Part shown: positions 24,458 to 33,047 of the stretch, piece after piece
How the letters are laid out: every line of letters starts with the position of its first letter
Position numbering within the stretch: the first letter of the stretch is position 1
Assembly (NCBI RefSeq): GCF_014196805.1
Contig: NZ_JACIEI010000007.1
Location: 1 to 64,000 of the forward strand
Direction of reading: 5' to 3'
DNA: 64,000 nt
DNA from: Sulfitobacter undariae
GTDB taxonomy: Bacteria > Pseudomonadota > Alphaproteobacteria > Rhodobacterales > Rhodobacteraceae
Made by a program: the position numbers and the translations under genes
The notes under the pieces: model-generated
What the model was told of the DNA's origin: nothing
What the model saw: only the letters and a program-made list of their open reading frames with translations
Database searches by the model: none

Positions 24458-26196
24458 GGCGTATTCTCCTGTGTCATGGGCTGGAGCGTCACCGAGAAAC
24501 ATGCGCCCTGCGGGGTGTTCTCAGCCCTGATTTCGCCCCCAACGCTTTGCACAATCGCATAGCTGATCGACAGGCCAAGTCCCACACCTTTGGCCGCGCC
24601 CACCTCTTTTGTGGAATAAAACGGATCAAACACCTGATCAGCTGCCTTGATCCCATGGCCTGTGTCGCAGATTGCCACCGTTACAGGGCCGTTTTGTGTA
24701 ATAGTGATGCCCAAGCCGCGGGGCTGTGCGTGCTCCATCGCGTCCAGCGCATTGGTCAACAGATTGACAAATACCTGCCCCAGCCGTACCTCGCCGCCGC
24801 GCACCCACAACGGCGTCTGAGGTGGCGCGTAATTCAGCGTCACACCCATCGCGTCACGGCGCGTCTGCGTCAACTCCAACGCACTGGCCAGCACTGCGCC
24901 CAGATCAACACGCACCTGTTGCACGGTTTCCTGTTTGGAAAAGGCACGCAGGTTTTTGATAATTCGTCCCATGCGCCCCGTCATATCGGAAATACGGGTC
25001 AGGTTTTCAGCAGCGCGATCAGGCTGGCCGCGTGCGATGAATTGCACGCCGTTTTCGGCAAAGGATTGCACGGCCATCAACGGTTGGTTCAACTCATGAC
25101 TGATGCCCGCGCTCAGCTGCCCCAGCGCGCTCATCTTGCTGGCTTGCACCAGATCATCTTGGGCACGGGCCAGCGCCAATTGCGCTTGCTCGCGCTCGGC
25201 GGCTTCGCGGCGCAACTCGTCATTGGTGTCGCGCAGGGCTTGGGTGCGGGTGCGCACCCGCGTTTCCAACTGGGCATTTGCCCGCGCCAACGTCCGCCGC
25301 CGCACCGTTGCCAGCACCAAAAGCGCGCCAAACGCTAAAAACAGCGCCGCCACCGCAGCCGCCTGCGCCGTGGCCAACCTGCGCACAGGTCCGACATCCA
25401 TCAAAACTTCACCTGTCATGCCGATGACTGGTAAATCCTGTGTCAGATGCAGAGCCTCACGTGGCAGATACGGCCCCCATCCCAATCGCCAGATTTCATG
25501 CGGCCCCGTGTAAGACACCGCAAATGTCGGCATCTCGCCTTTACCGCTGCGCAGTTCGGGTGGTGCTTCGGGATGTTGCCAAAAGATCAACTCCGATCGG
25601 TTGGAGACTTGGACCTGCCCCCGTGCATCGGTAAAAAACACCGGCGGTGTATCACCGCGCCAAGCATAATCAACCGAACTCAGATCCGTAGAAACCACCA
25701 ACGCACCCAGCACCTGCCCTTGCGGGCTAAAAACAGGTGCCGCGTAGAAATAGCTGCGCCCGTCGCCCCGATCTGGCCCATAACCGCGCCCCAATGCCCC
25801 GTTCAACGCACGCCGCACAAACCTGCCCGCATTGGCACTGCCTGCACCATCCCCCGCAGAGGCCAAAACGCGGCCCATACGGTCAATCACCATCACGTCC
25901 AGCGCCGACGCGCGGTCAGCCACGCCTTGCAACAGCGTGGTGTCCTCGGGCTGCACAGCCCCTGCCAACACCCGCGTCACCTGTGGATGATCCGCCATCA
26001 CAACCGCCAGATCGCGGTAACGTTGCAGCTGCGCCACCAGACGGTCACTGGCCAACGCCAGATCGGCACTGCCCCGCGCCGAAAGCTGCGCAAGCCCTTG
26101 CTGCGTTGAAAAATGCCAGACAGCGAAACTCGGCCCTGCGATACAGGCGATAAAAACCACAGTGCGCAGGGCGCGTTTGCCAATGCGAAATCTCAT
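24454..26196 (-). CDS. DctB-like sensor histidine kinase
   Basis: 580 aa. An N-terminal helix (TVVFIACIAGPSFAVWHF), a periplasmic sensor of about 230 residues with dCACHE/DctB-like features (LASAGDGAGSANAGRFVRRAL, GRSYFYAAPVFSPQGQVLGALVV), then a second helix (AAAVAALFLAFGALLVLATV) and a coiled coil. The HisKA H-box is LSAGISHELNQPLMAVQSF; HATPase_c has N-box QVFVNLLTNALDAM, G1 CDTGHGIKA and G2 GVGLGLSISYAIV. It should sense the TRAP ligand and phosphorylate the regulator that overlaps it. It starts nine bases after the Lrp gene. Confidence 0.92.
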   Translation of the reverse strand: MRFRIGKRALRTVVFIACIAGPSFAVWHFSTQQGLAQLSARGSADLALASDRLVAQLQRYRDLAVVMADHPQVTRVLAGAVQPEDTTLLQGVADRASALDVMVIDRMGRVLASAGDGAGSANAGRFVRRALNGALGRGYGPDRGDGRSYFYAAPVFSPQGQVLGALVVSTDLSSVDYAWRGDTPPVFFTDARGQVQVSNRSELIFWQHPEAPPELRSGKGEMPTFAVSYTGPHEIWRLGWGPYLPREALHLTQDLPVIGMTGEVLMDVGPVRRLATAQAAAVAALFLAFGALLVLATVRRRTLARANAQLETRVRTRTQALRDTNDELRREAAEREQAQLALARAQDDLVQASKMSALGQLSAGISHELNQPLMAVQSFAENGVQFIARGQPDRAAENLTRISDMTGRMGRIIKNLRAFSKQETVQQVRVDLGAVLASALELTQTRRDAMGVTLNYAPPQTPLWVRGGEVRLGQVFVNLLTNALDAMEHAQPRGLGITITQNGPVTVAICDTGHGIKAADQVFDPFYSTKEVGAAKGVGLGLSISYAIVQSVGGEIRAENTPQGACFSVTLQPMTQENTP

Positions 26197-26205
26197 CGTT
26201 GCGGT

Positions 26206-26667
26206 TTACAGCGGCAGCATGGTGGTGGATTTGATCTGTTCCATCGACAGCAGTGCAGTCACATTATGCACGCGCACCTCTGATATCAGTGCCTGATAGA
26301 AACGGTCATACGCGCGGGCGTTCTCGACGCGCACCTTGAGTATATAGTCAATGTCGCCTGCAAGGCGGTGCGCCTCTTGGACCTCGGGGCGGTCTTGCAA
26401 CGCCTTAAGAAACTTCGCCTGCCAATCTGCTTCGTGCTCGGAGGTACGGATCAGCACAAAGAAGCACGCCTCTAGGCCCAATGCCTCGGCATCCAGCACA
26501 ACAGTATGCTGCCCGATCACCCCAGCTTCGCGCAATTTCCGAATCCGGTTCCACACTGGCGTCTTGGACGAACCGATTTCACGCGCAATATCATCCAATG
26601 ACTGGCTGGCATCCCTTTGAAGCGCCGCCAAAATCTTCCGATCTGTCTCATCCACCCGAACGCTCAT
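26206..26667 (-). CDS. Lrp/AsnC-family transcriptional regulator
   Basis: 153 aa. Winged HTH at the N-terminus (VDETDRKILAALQRDASQSLDDIAREIGSS then TPVWNRIRKLREAGVI), followed by the RAM ligand-binding domain (EACFFVLIRTSEHEADW, VQEAHRLAGDIDYILKVRV, VHNVTALLSMEQIKSTTMLPL). Standard length. It is divergent from the cysG sulfur-assimilation genes, a placement common in roseobacters, so it is the likely regulator of that set. On its own strand the kinase gene begins only nine bases downstream, so read-through is possible. Confidence 0.93.
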   Translation of the reverse strand: MSVRVDETDRKILAALQRDASQSLDDIAREIGSSKTPVWNRIRKLREAGVIGQHTVVLDAEALGLEACFFVLIRTSEHEADWQAKFLKALQDRPEVQEAHRLAGDIDYILKVRVENARAYDRFYQALISEVRVHNVTALLSMEQIKSTTMLPL

Positions 26668-26805
26668 TCCACTTCACTCCTAATTTCCGAACACATGTTC
26701 CAACCTCAGACCAGCATAGAACGAACGTCCTTATGTATCCAGACATATGGCGAAATACAGGGAAAATGTCCTATATATCACTCAGACAGCAGAGGATATG
26801 CAGCC
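26668..26805. promoter_or_regulatory. Divergent control region, Lrp regulator versus cysG
   Basis: 138 bases shared by the two promoters. It contains GAACA-CA-TGTTC (26689-26700) and a looser TATGT-N6-ACATA (26732-26747), AT-rich dyads of the kind Lrp proteins bind. AGAGGA (26791-26796) is the cysG ribosome site, about nine bases before the ATG at 26806. Confidence 0.4.
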
Positions 26806-28200
26806 ATGGACCACTTCCCGATCTTCCTAAGCACCCGCAACGCCCGCATTATCGTATCAGGCGGTGGCGATGCGGCCATGGCCAAGCTGCGCCTGCTGAT
26901 GAAAACACGCGGCAAAATCATTGTGTATGCAGCTGACGCAACCCCCGAGATAAAGCAATGGCACACTGCGGGTCAGCTCACGCTGATCACCCGTACCATG
27001 GAAGCCAAAGACGTGGTTGATGCCACCTTGTTCTACGGCGCCAACGAAGAAGCGGTTGAAGACGCCCGCACAGCGAAACTGGCGAAGGATGCCGGTGCAT
27101 TGGTGAACATCGTCGATAATCTGGCAGACAGCCAGTTCATCACCCCCGCCATTGTGGACCGTGATCCCGTCACCATCGCCATCGGCACCGAGGGCGCAGC
27201 CCCCGTTCTGGCCCGTGCGATCAAGGCTGATCTGGAAGAACGCCTTCCCCAGAGCCTTGGCACGCTGGCGCGGATCGGAAAAACTTTTCGTGCCGCAGCA
27301 GATGCCTTGCCCTTTGGCCGTGCGCGCCGCGATTTCTGGCGCTCGTATTATTTTAATGACGGTCCCAAAGCGATAAGCGGCGGCCAAGAGCATGTGCGCC
27401 CTGCCCTGAATGCTTTGTTGGACCAACACCTGACCAAAACGGCCCGCGCAGGGCATGTGGCCTTTGTGGGCGGTGGGCCCGGTGATCCAGAATTGCTGAC
27501 CCTAAAAGCACGCCGCGCTTTGGATGAGGCGGATGTGGTGATTTATGACCGCTTGATCACCCCTGAAATTCTTGAACTCGCCCGCCGCGAAGCCACAATG
27601 ATTGACGTGGGTAAAGAGGGTTTTGGCCCGTCTACGTCCCAAGAATATATCAACGACCTGCTGGTTGAGCATGCACAGACAGGCGCACAGGTTGTGCGGC
27701 TGAAATCTGGCGATGCCACCATCTTTGGCCGGCTGGACGAAGAGATTGACGCCGTGGACGCCCATGGCATCGGCTGGCACATTGTGCCGGGCATCACTTC
27801 GGCCTCCGCCGCTGTGGCGACCATCGGACAAAGCTTTACCAAACGCGGCCGCAACGCCTCTGTTCGGTTTCTGACAGGCCATGACACCCGCGGCTTTGCC
27901 GATCACGACTGGCGCACGCTGGCACGGACAGGCGAAGTTGCTGCAATCTATATGGGCAAAAAATCCGCGCGTTTCATTCAGGGCCGCCTGCTGATGCACG
28001 GTGCCGATAGAAACACCCCCGTCACGTTGATCGAAAACGCCAGCCGCACTAACCAACGCGTGTTGGAAACCACACTGGACGCGCTGCCCGCTGCGCTGGA
28101 GGCCGCCAATATGTCTGGCCCCGCGCTAACCTTTGTCGGCCTTGCCCCGCGTGCGGCGCTGGCTGTCACCCCTACACTCAAGCTTGAGGAATTCGCATAA
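26806..28200 (+). CDS. cysG: Siroheme synthase CysG (trifunctional)
   Basis: 464 aa from ATG 26806, which follows AGAGGA and begins MDHFPIFLSTRNARIIVSGGG, the NAD-binding precorrin-2 dehydrogenase/ferrochelatase half. A dimerisation segment around 150-200 leads to the SAM uroporphyrinogen-III methyltransferase half: GHVAFVGGGPGDPELLTLKA, EADVVIYDRLI, VRLKSGDATIFGRLDEE, VPGITSASAA and MGKKSARFIQ. It makes siroheme for the sulfite/nitrite reductase encoded two genes on. The stop TAA shares a base with the next ATG (TAATG). Confidence 0.95.
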   Translation: MDHFPIFLSTRNARIIVSGGGDAAMAKLRLLMKTRGKIIVYAADATPEIKQWHTAGQLTLITRTMEAKDVVDATLFYGANEEAVEDARTAKLAKDAGALVNIVDNLADSQFITPAIVDRDPVTIAIGTEGAAPVLARAIKADLEERLPQSLGTLARIGKTFRAAADALPFGRARRDFWRSYYFNDGPKAISGGQEHVRPALNALLDQHLTKTARAGHVAFVGGGPGDPELLTLKARRALDEADVVIYDRLITPEILELARREATMIDVGKEGFGPSTSQEYINDLLVEHAQTGAQVVRLKSGDATIFGRLDEEIDAVDAHGIGWHIVPGITSASAAVATIGQSFTKRGRNASVRFLTGHDTRGFADHDWRTLARTGEVAAIYMGKKSARFIQGRLLMHGADRNTPVTLIENASRTNQRVLETTLDALPAALEAANMSGPALTFVGLAPRAALAVTPTLKLEEFA

Positions 28201-28508
28201 TGGCCAAAGCGTTCCAACCATCCGTTATCACCGCCAATGATCTGCTCAAAGGTGATGTCATTTATCTATGTGGCACTGAATGGGTCCGCGATCTGGCCCA
28301 AGCCGAGGTTCTGACCGACGAGGCAGACGCCGAAATCCGCCTGCTCGAAGCCTCTGCCCAAGTGGCCGATGTTGTCGGCGTCTATCTGGCCGTCGTCGAT
28401 ACCACCAACGGCATCGCCACCACCCATTTCCGCGAAGAATTCCGCGCCACAGGCCCGTCCAACTACGCCCATGGCAAGCAAGCCCAAAGCAAGCAGGAGC
28501 ATGTATAA
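28200..28508 (+). CDS. DUF2849 protein of the cys operon
   Basis: 102 aa, starting in the TAATG overlap with cysG and ending in a TAATG overlap with cysI. Pattern FQPSVITANDLLKGDVIYL, then ADVVGVYLAVVDTTNG and the terminal THFREEFRATGPSNYAHGKQ, matches DUF2849, a small family nearly always placed between cysG and cysI in alphaproteobacteria. No cysteines suited to electron transfer. A role in sulfite reductase assembly or control is inferred from position only. Confidence 0.85.
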   Translation: MAKAFQPSVITANDLLKGDVIYLCGTEWVRDLAQAEVLTDEADAEIRLLEASAQVADVVGVYLAVVDTTNGIATTHFREEFRATGPSNYAHGKQAQSKQEHV

Positions 28509-30172
28509 TGTACGCCTATTCCGATTTTGACAGCAATTTTGTCACCGCCCGCAACGCCCAATTCCGCGCACAGGTTGAGCGCCGCATTGATGGGTCACTG
28601 ACTGAAGATGAATTCAAGCCCCTGCGCCTGATGAATGGTCTATACCTGCAACTGCACGCCTATATGCTGCGCGTGGCGATCCCTTATGGCACGCTGAGCG
28701 GCGGCCAGATGCGCAAGCTGGCGGATATCGCGGATAAGTGGGACAAAGGCTATGGCCATTTCACCACGCGCCAGAACATCCAGTACAACTGGCCCGAGCT
28801 GCGTGATGTGCCAGATATGCTGGACGCGTTGGCCGAAGTGGATATGCACGCGATCCAGACCTCGGGCAACACCATCCGCAACGTGACCGCCGATCATTTC
28901 GCAGGCGCTGCCGCTGATGAAATCGCTGATCCGCGCCCGATCGCCGAATTGATCCGCCAATGGTCAACCGACCACCCCGAATTCCAGTTCCTGCCCCGCA
29001 AGTTCAAGGTCGCCGTCTCTGGTGCGGCCCATGACCGTGCAGTGCTGAAAGCCCATGACATCGGGTTGCGCATTGTTGAAAAAGACGGTTTGCGCGGTTT
29101 TGAGGTGATTGTTGGTGGGGGCCTTGGCCGCACGCCGATGATTGGCAAAGTGCTGTATGAATTTGTGGCCTCCGAAGATCTGTTGCCAACGCTGGAGGCG
29201 ATTGTCAGCGTCTATAACCTGTTGGGTCGTCGCGATAATAAATACAAAGCACGGATCAAAATTACGGTGCATGAAAACGGGATTGAGGACATCCGCGCCC
29301 GCGTGGATGCGCGTTATGCGTTGATCCGTCCGCAATTCACAGGTGTGGATCAACAGATGTTGTCGCAGATTGAGGCTGACTTTGCCCTGCCGCAGTTCAA
29401 GACCTCGTCCCTTGATGCCTATGATGCGGCTTATGCCGCTGATCCGGTGTTCCGCGCTTGGGCTGATACCAATCTCAGCGACCACCGCACCCAAGGCTAT
29501 GCGATTGTGTCTATCTCGCTCAAGGCGCATGGCGCGACACCGGGTGATGCGACATCCGCGCAAATGCGGGTGATGGCGGAACTGGCCGAGGAATTCGGCC
29601 ATAACGAGCTGCGCATTTCGCATGAGCAAAACGTGATCCTGCCCCATGTGCACCGTGCTGACTTGCCCGCAGTACATGCCCGCCTCAAGACCGCTGGCCT
29701 TGGTACAGCCAACATCGGCTTGATCTCTGATATCATCGCCTGCCCCGGTATGGATTATTGCGCGCTGGCAACGGCCCGTTCGATCCCGATTGCCCAAGAA
29801 ATCGCCACGCGATTTGACGAGCTGAAGCTGGAGCATGAAGTAGGCCCGCTCAAGATCAAAATCTCAGGCTGCATCAATGCTTGCGGGCACCACCACGTCG
29901 GTCATATCGGCATCCTTGGTCTGGACCGTGCAGGGGTGGAAAACTATCAGATCACGCTGGGCGGTGACGGCACCCAAGACGCCGCCATTGGTGAACGTGC
30001 TGGCCCCGGTTTTTCGGCTGATGAAATCATCCCCGCGATTGAACGCATTGTTCTGGCTTATCTGGACCTGCGCCAAGCCCCAAGCGAGACGTTTTTAGAA
30101 GCCTATCGCCGTGCTGGATTGGCCCCGTTTAAGGCGGCCCTTTACCCCGAGGCTAAAGCCAATGCCGCTTGA
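28508..30172 (+). CDS. cysI: Sulfite (nitrite/sulfite) reductase, siroheme [4Fe-4S] hemoprotein
   Basis: 554 aa from ATG 28508 (MYAYSDFDSNF), overlapping the DUF2849 stop by one base. It has the two-fold nitrite/sulfite reductase ferredoxin-like architecture: GHFTTRQNIQYNWPEL and TSGNTIRNVTADHFAG in the first half, ISHEQNVILPHV in the second. Cluster and siroheme cysteines are in IIACPGMDYCALATARS and ISGCINACGHHHVGHIGILG. It reduces sulfite to sulfide with electrons from ferredoxin or Fpr. Nitrite as substrate is possible, but cysG/cysH neighbours point to sulfite. There is no separate CysJ flavoprotein here. Confidence 0.93.
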   Translation: MYAYSDFDSNFVTARNAQFRAQVERRIDGSLTEDEFKPLRLMNGLYLQLHAYMLRVAIPYGTLSGGQMRKLADIADKWDKGYGHFTTRQNIQYNWPELRDVPDMLDALAEVDMHAIQTSGNTIRNVTADHFAGAAADEIADPRPIAELIRQWSTDHPEFQFLPRKFKVAVSGAAHDRAVLKAHDIGLRIVEKDGLRGFEVIVGGGLGRTPMIGKVLYEFVASEDLLPTLEAIVSVYNLLGRRDNKYKARIKITVHENGIEDIRARVDARYALIRPQFTGVDQQMLSQIEADFALPQFKTSSLDAYDAAYAADPVFRAWADTNLSDHRTQGYAIVSISLKAHGATPGDATSAQMRVMAELAEEFGHNELRISHEQNVILPHVHRADLPAVHARLKTAGLGTANIGLISDIIACPGMDYCALATARSIPIAQEIATRFDELKLEHEVGPLKIKISGCINACGHHHVGHIGILGLDRAGVENYQITLGGDGTQDAAIGERAGPGFSADEIIPAIERIVLAYLDLRQAPSETFLEAYRRAGLAPFKAALYPEAKANAA

Positions 30173-30884
30173 TGATCCGTTAAACTCGCAAGTGGGGGCG
30201 CTGAATACAGCGCTCAAACATCACGCCGCAGCGGATATCGTGCGCCGCGCCTACGCGGCCGCGCCCAACCTTGCGCTGGTCTCTAGTTTTGGCGCCGAAA
30301 GCGTGGCCTTGTTGCATTTGGTCTCACGGGTGCAGCCCGATGTGCAGGTGATATTCATCGACACGATGTTGTTGTTTCCCGAAACGCTGGAATACCAGCG
30401 CGAGGTCGCCCGCAAGCTGGGTCTGCGCAAGGTCCAAGTGATCCGCGCAGATACAACGCTGGCGGACCCGGACAACACCTTGCACCAGCGTGATACTGAT
30501 GCTTGCTGTGATCTGCGCAAAACCCAAGTGCTGAACAAGGCGCTGGCGGGGTTTGACGGGTGGATCACAGGCCGCAAACGGTTTCAATCCGGCCAACGCG
30601 CCGAGCTACCCGCCTTTGAGGTGGAAGACGGCACAGGGCGCATCAAAGTGAACCCTTTGGCCCATTGGGCCTCTGAGGACGTGAAAGAATACATGGCCGA
30701 AAACAACCTGCCCCGCCATCCCTTGGTGGCGCGGGGGTATCCATCCATTGGCTGTGCGCCCTGCACCACCCCCGTGGCCGACGGCGAAGACCCCAGATCA
30801 GGCCGCTGGCGCGGTCAGGAAAAAGATGAATGCGGCATCCACTTTGTGAACGGCAAAATGGTGCGAGTAGGAGCAACAACATGA
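30162..30884 (+). CDS. cysH: Adenylylsulfate (APS) reductase, CysH
   Basis: 240 aa from ATG 30162, overlapping the end of cysI. PAPS-reductase fold with LVSSFGAESVALLHLV and IFIDTMLLFPETLEYQ. The cysteine pair in ACCDLRKTQVL and the later SIGCAPCTTPV, with the redox Cys in KDECGIH, match the [4Fe-4S] form that prefers APS over PAPS. The RxGRWRG string near the end is also typical. It feeds sulfite to cysI. No sulfate adenylyltransferase gene is within the window. Confidence 0.93.
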   Translation: MPLDDPLNSQVGALNTALKHHAAADIVRRAYAAAPNLALVSSFGAESVALLHLVSRVQPDVQVIFIDTMLLFPETLEYQREVARKLGLRKVQVIRADTTLADPDNTLHQRDTDACCDLRKTQVLNKALAGFDGWITGRKRFQSGQRAELPAFEVEDGTGRIKVNPLAHWASEDVKEYMAENNLPRHPLVARGYPSIGCAPCTTPVADGEDPRSGRWRGQEKDECGIHFVNGKMVRVGATT

Positions 30885-31282
30885 GCGTGATCGTAAACGA
30901 CAGCGGATTTACCACAGACGATTGGACAGGCGGCTTTTGCGCCGAGGGGGCAGCGAATGATTGCGCGGCCCTTGATCTGGCCTCGGATGCGCAACCCGAA
31001 GAGGTTGCATTGACTGAGGCGCTCAAAATGATCCGCATTGATTTCCCCTCCTCTGCGGACGGGCGCGGGTTTACCATCGCCAAGGCGCTGCGCCTGCGCG
31101 GATACACAGGCCGCCTGCGCGCGCGCGGTCATGTGTTGGCCGATCAATACGCCATGGCGCGGCGCAGCGGTTTTGACGAGGTCGAGATCGACGAAGCCCT
31201 TGCCGCCCGCCAACCTGCGGATCAATGGCAGTTCCGCGCCGATTGGAATGCGCATGATTATCAGGCCCGTTTGCGCGGCTAA
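30881..31282 (+). CDS. DUF934 protein of the cys operon
   Basis: 133 aa from ATG 30881, overlapping the cysH stop (ATGA). Core pattern IRIDFPSSADGRGFTIAKALRLRGY, GRLRARGHVLADQYAMARRSGFDEVEI and the terminal W.AHDYQARLRG is that of DUF934, which regularly follows cysI/cysH in proteobacteria. No catalytic motif is known. It probably helps sulfite reductase function, on gene-neighbour grounds. Confidence 0.87.
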   Translation: MSVIVNDSGFTTDDWTGGFCAEGAANDCAALDLASDAQPEEVALTEALKMIRIDFPSSADGRGFTIAKALRLRGYTGRLRARGHVLADQYAMARRSGFDEVEIDEALAARQPADQWQFRADWNAHDYQARLRG

Positions 31283-31307
31283 TCCGCACAGTTCCCCCTG
31301 AACAAAA

Positions 31308-31326
31308 CTGTGTGCATTGCGCACAG
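31308..31326. promoter_or_regulatory. Imperfect 19-bp dyad upstream of fpr
   Basis: CTGTGTGC-ATT-GCGCACAG, one mismatch in 8+8, in the 96-base gap between the DUF934 gene and fpr. Candidate operator for a separate fpr promoter. Confidence 0.35.
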
Positions 31327-31351
31327 CCTTTCCCCTGTCTAAGAAAAGGAC

Positions 31352-31370
31352 CGTGGAGCATCGCTCTACG
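31352..31370 (+). promoter_or_regulatory. Hairpin touching the fpr ribosome binding site
   Basis: CGTGGAGC-ATC-GCTCTACG forms an 8-bp stem (one G-U pair) with a three-base loop. Its last base is the first G of the GGAG (31370-31373) that serves the ATG at 31379. Confidence 0.4.
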
Positions 31371-31378
31371 GAGAAACC

Positions 31379-32227
31379 ATGACCGAGCAAAAACCAGTGA
31401 CCACAGACACCGCCAAAGCCGTTCCCACCCTACCCGATGCCCAGACGGTCACCGCTGTCACCCATTGGACTGACCACCTGTTTTCCTTCCGCGTGACGCG
31501 CCCTGCGACCATGCGCTTTCGCTCGGGTGAATTTGTGATGATCGGGTTGATGGGCGAACCGCATCCTGAAACGGGCAAGGTCAAACCCTTGCTGCGCGCC
31601 TATTCCATTGCCTCACCTGCGTGGGACGATGAGTTGGAGTTTTATTCAATCAAAGTGCAAGACGGCCCGCTGACATCGCGTTTGCAACACATCAAGGTCG
31701 GCGACGAGATCATTTTGCGCCCCAAACCTGTGGGCACTTTGGTGCATGACGCCTTGCTGCCCGGCAAACGCATCTGGTTTTTCGCCACTGGCACTGGCTT
31801 TGCCCCTTTCGCATCGCTGCTGCGTGAACCCGAAACCTATGAAAAATTCGATGAGGTCATTGTCACCCATACCTGCCGCAATGCCGCCGAGCTGGATTAT
31901 TCGCGCAAGTTGATCGATGATCTGCTGGCGGATGAGATGATGCAGGAATTGATCGGCCCCGAGAACCTTGCAAAAATCCGCTATTACCCCACCACCACAC
32001 GCGAACAAAGCCCCAAGATGGGCCGCATCACCACGCTGCTGCAAGACGGCACTGTATTCCGAGATCTGGGCATTGAGGGCATCAACGTCGAAACCGACCG
32101 TGCCATGGTCTGTGGTTCCATCGGGTTGAACACGGATATCAAAGCAGTGCTGGAAGGTTTCGGCCTTGAGGAAGGCGCAAACTCTGATCCCAAGCACTAT
32201 GTGGTTGAAAAGGCCTTTGTCGGCTAA
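31379..32227 (+). CDS. fpr: Ferredoxin/flavodoxin-NADP+ reductase
   Basis: 282 aa. The first about 18 residues are a polar extension. FAD domain motif LLRAYSIASPAWDDELEFYSIKV (RxYSxxS) and the GPLTSRLQHIKVGDEI segment; NADP domain with WFFATGTGFAPFASLLRE, VIVTHTCRNAAELDY and the terminal MVCGSIGLN...VVEKAFVG ending typical of bacterial Fpr. It moves electrons between NADPH and ferredoxin, and here plausibly supplies the sulfite reductase, which lacks its own flavoprotein subunit. Confidence 0.93.
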   Translation: MTEQKPVTTDTAKAVPTLPDAQTVTAVTHWTDHLFSFRVTRPATMRFRSGEFVMIGLMGEPHPETGKVKPLLRAYSIASPAWDDELEFYSIKVQDGPLTSRLQHIKVGDEIILRPKPVGTLVHDALLPGKRIWFFATGTGFAPFASLLREPETYEKFDEVIVTHTCRNAAELDYSRKLIDDLLADEMMQELIGPENLAKIRYYPTTTREQSPKMGRITTLLQDGTVFRDLGIEGINVETDRAMVCGSIGLNTDIKAVLEGFGLEEGANSDPKHYVVEKAFVG

Positions 32228-32253
32228 ATTCGCCCACTCCCAACACATTGATC

Positions 32254-32283
32254 GGGCGCTGTGAATTGACATTTGCAGCGCCC
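32254..32283 (+). terminator. Stem-loop after fpr
   Basis: GGGCGCTG and CAGCGCCC (32254-32261 and 32276-32283), perfect 8-bp arms with a 14-base loop. No T run follows and the next ATG starts two bases later, so it may instead act in the leader of the M50-like gene. Confidence 0.35.
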
Positions 32284-32285
32284 GC

Positions 32286-32981
32286 ATGCGTGATCAGAGC
32301 ATGACTTTTATCAAATCCCATTGGCAATTGCTTGCCCTCACTGCCCTTGTCTTTGCCCTGTGGCAAACGCCTGTGGTTGTCCCGCTGAAAATCCTCATCG
32401 TGTTTTTGCATGAACTGTCCCATGCTACAGCCGCGTGGCTGACAGGGGGTTCGGTTGAGCAGATATCCCTCTCCCCCGCCCAAGGTGGCTTTGCCATCAC
32501 CCGTGGCGGCAGCCGCTTTGTGATCCTGTCGGCGGGGTATCTGGGATCACTGGTGATGGGGGCGGGTTTGCTGATGCTCGCGATGCGCAGCACCGCAGAC
32601 CGAATGATTACCGCCCTTCTGGGGGGCCTGATGCTGCTTGTCACAGCGCTTTATGTGCGTGATCTGTTTGCCGCAGGTTTCTGTATTGCCACAGGGCTGG
32701 TCCTGCTGTCGATGGCGCGCTTTCTGGGCCACAGCGCAAATGATATGGTTTTACGGGTGATCGGGCTGAGCAGCCTGATCTATGTGCCTTATGATATTTT
32801 TGACGATACCATTGCACGTTCCAGCGCGCAGTCGGATGCTTATATGTTGGCGGCAGAGTTCGGCGGCCCAACAGTATTCTGGGGCGGGCTTTGGTTGCTG
32901 ATCAGTCTGGCTGTCATCGCCCTTTGCCTGCGGCAAATCCTGGGCACCCGATCCAACATAGATTTCCGCAAAACCCTATAA
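32286..32981 (+). CDS. M50B-like membrane metallopeptidase
   Basis: 231 aa; an ATG at 32301 is an alternative start, and neither has a good ribosome site. The zinc motif HELSH lies in a helix (IFLHELSHATAAWLTGG), as in intramembrane M50 proteases. GSRFVILSAGYLGSLVMGAGLL and about five further membrane helices follow, with YVPYDIFDDTI near the end, where these proteins carry the third metal ligand. This arrangement matches the Peptidase_M50B-like family. The substrate is unknown; plants and bacteria carry such proteins without known targets. Confidence 0.8.
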   Translation: MRDQSMTFIKSHWQLLALTALVFALWQTPVVVPLKILIVFLHELSHATAAWLTGGSVEQISLSPAQGGFAITRGGSRFVILSAGYLGSLVMGAGLLMLAMRSTADRMITALLGGLMLLVTALYVRDLFAAGFCIATGLVLLSMARFLGHSANDMVLRVIGLSSLIYVPYDIFDDTIARSSAQSDAYMLAAEFGGPTVFWGGLWLLISLAVIALCLRQILGTRSNIDFRKTL

Positions 32982-33000
32982 AAACTGTGCTCCATAAAAA

Positions 33001-33024
33001 AAGCCGCCCCGAATGGAGCGGCTT
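33001..33024. terminator. Bidirectional terminator, M50-like gene versus repeat protein gene
   Basis: AAGCCGC / GCGGCTT (33001-33007 and 33018-33024), loop of ten bases, T run after it on plus and a run of seven T on minus. It serves both converging genes. Confidence 0.8.
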
Positions 33025-33047
33025 TTCCTTTGCTTCAGTCGATTGAC

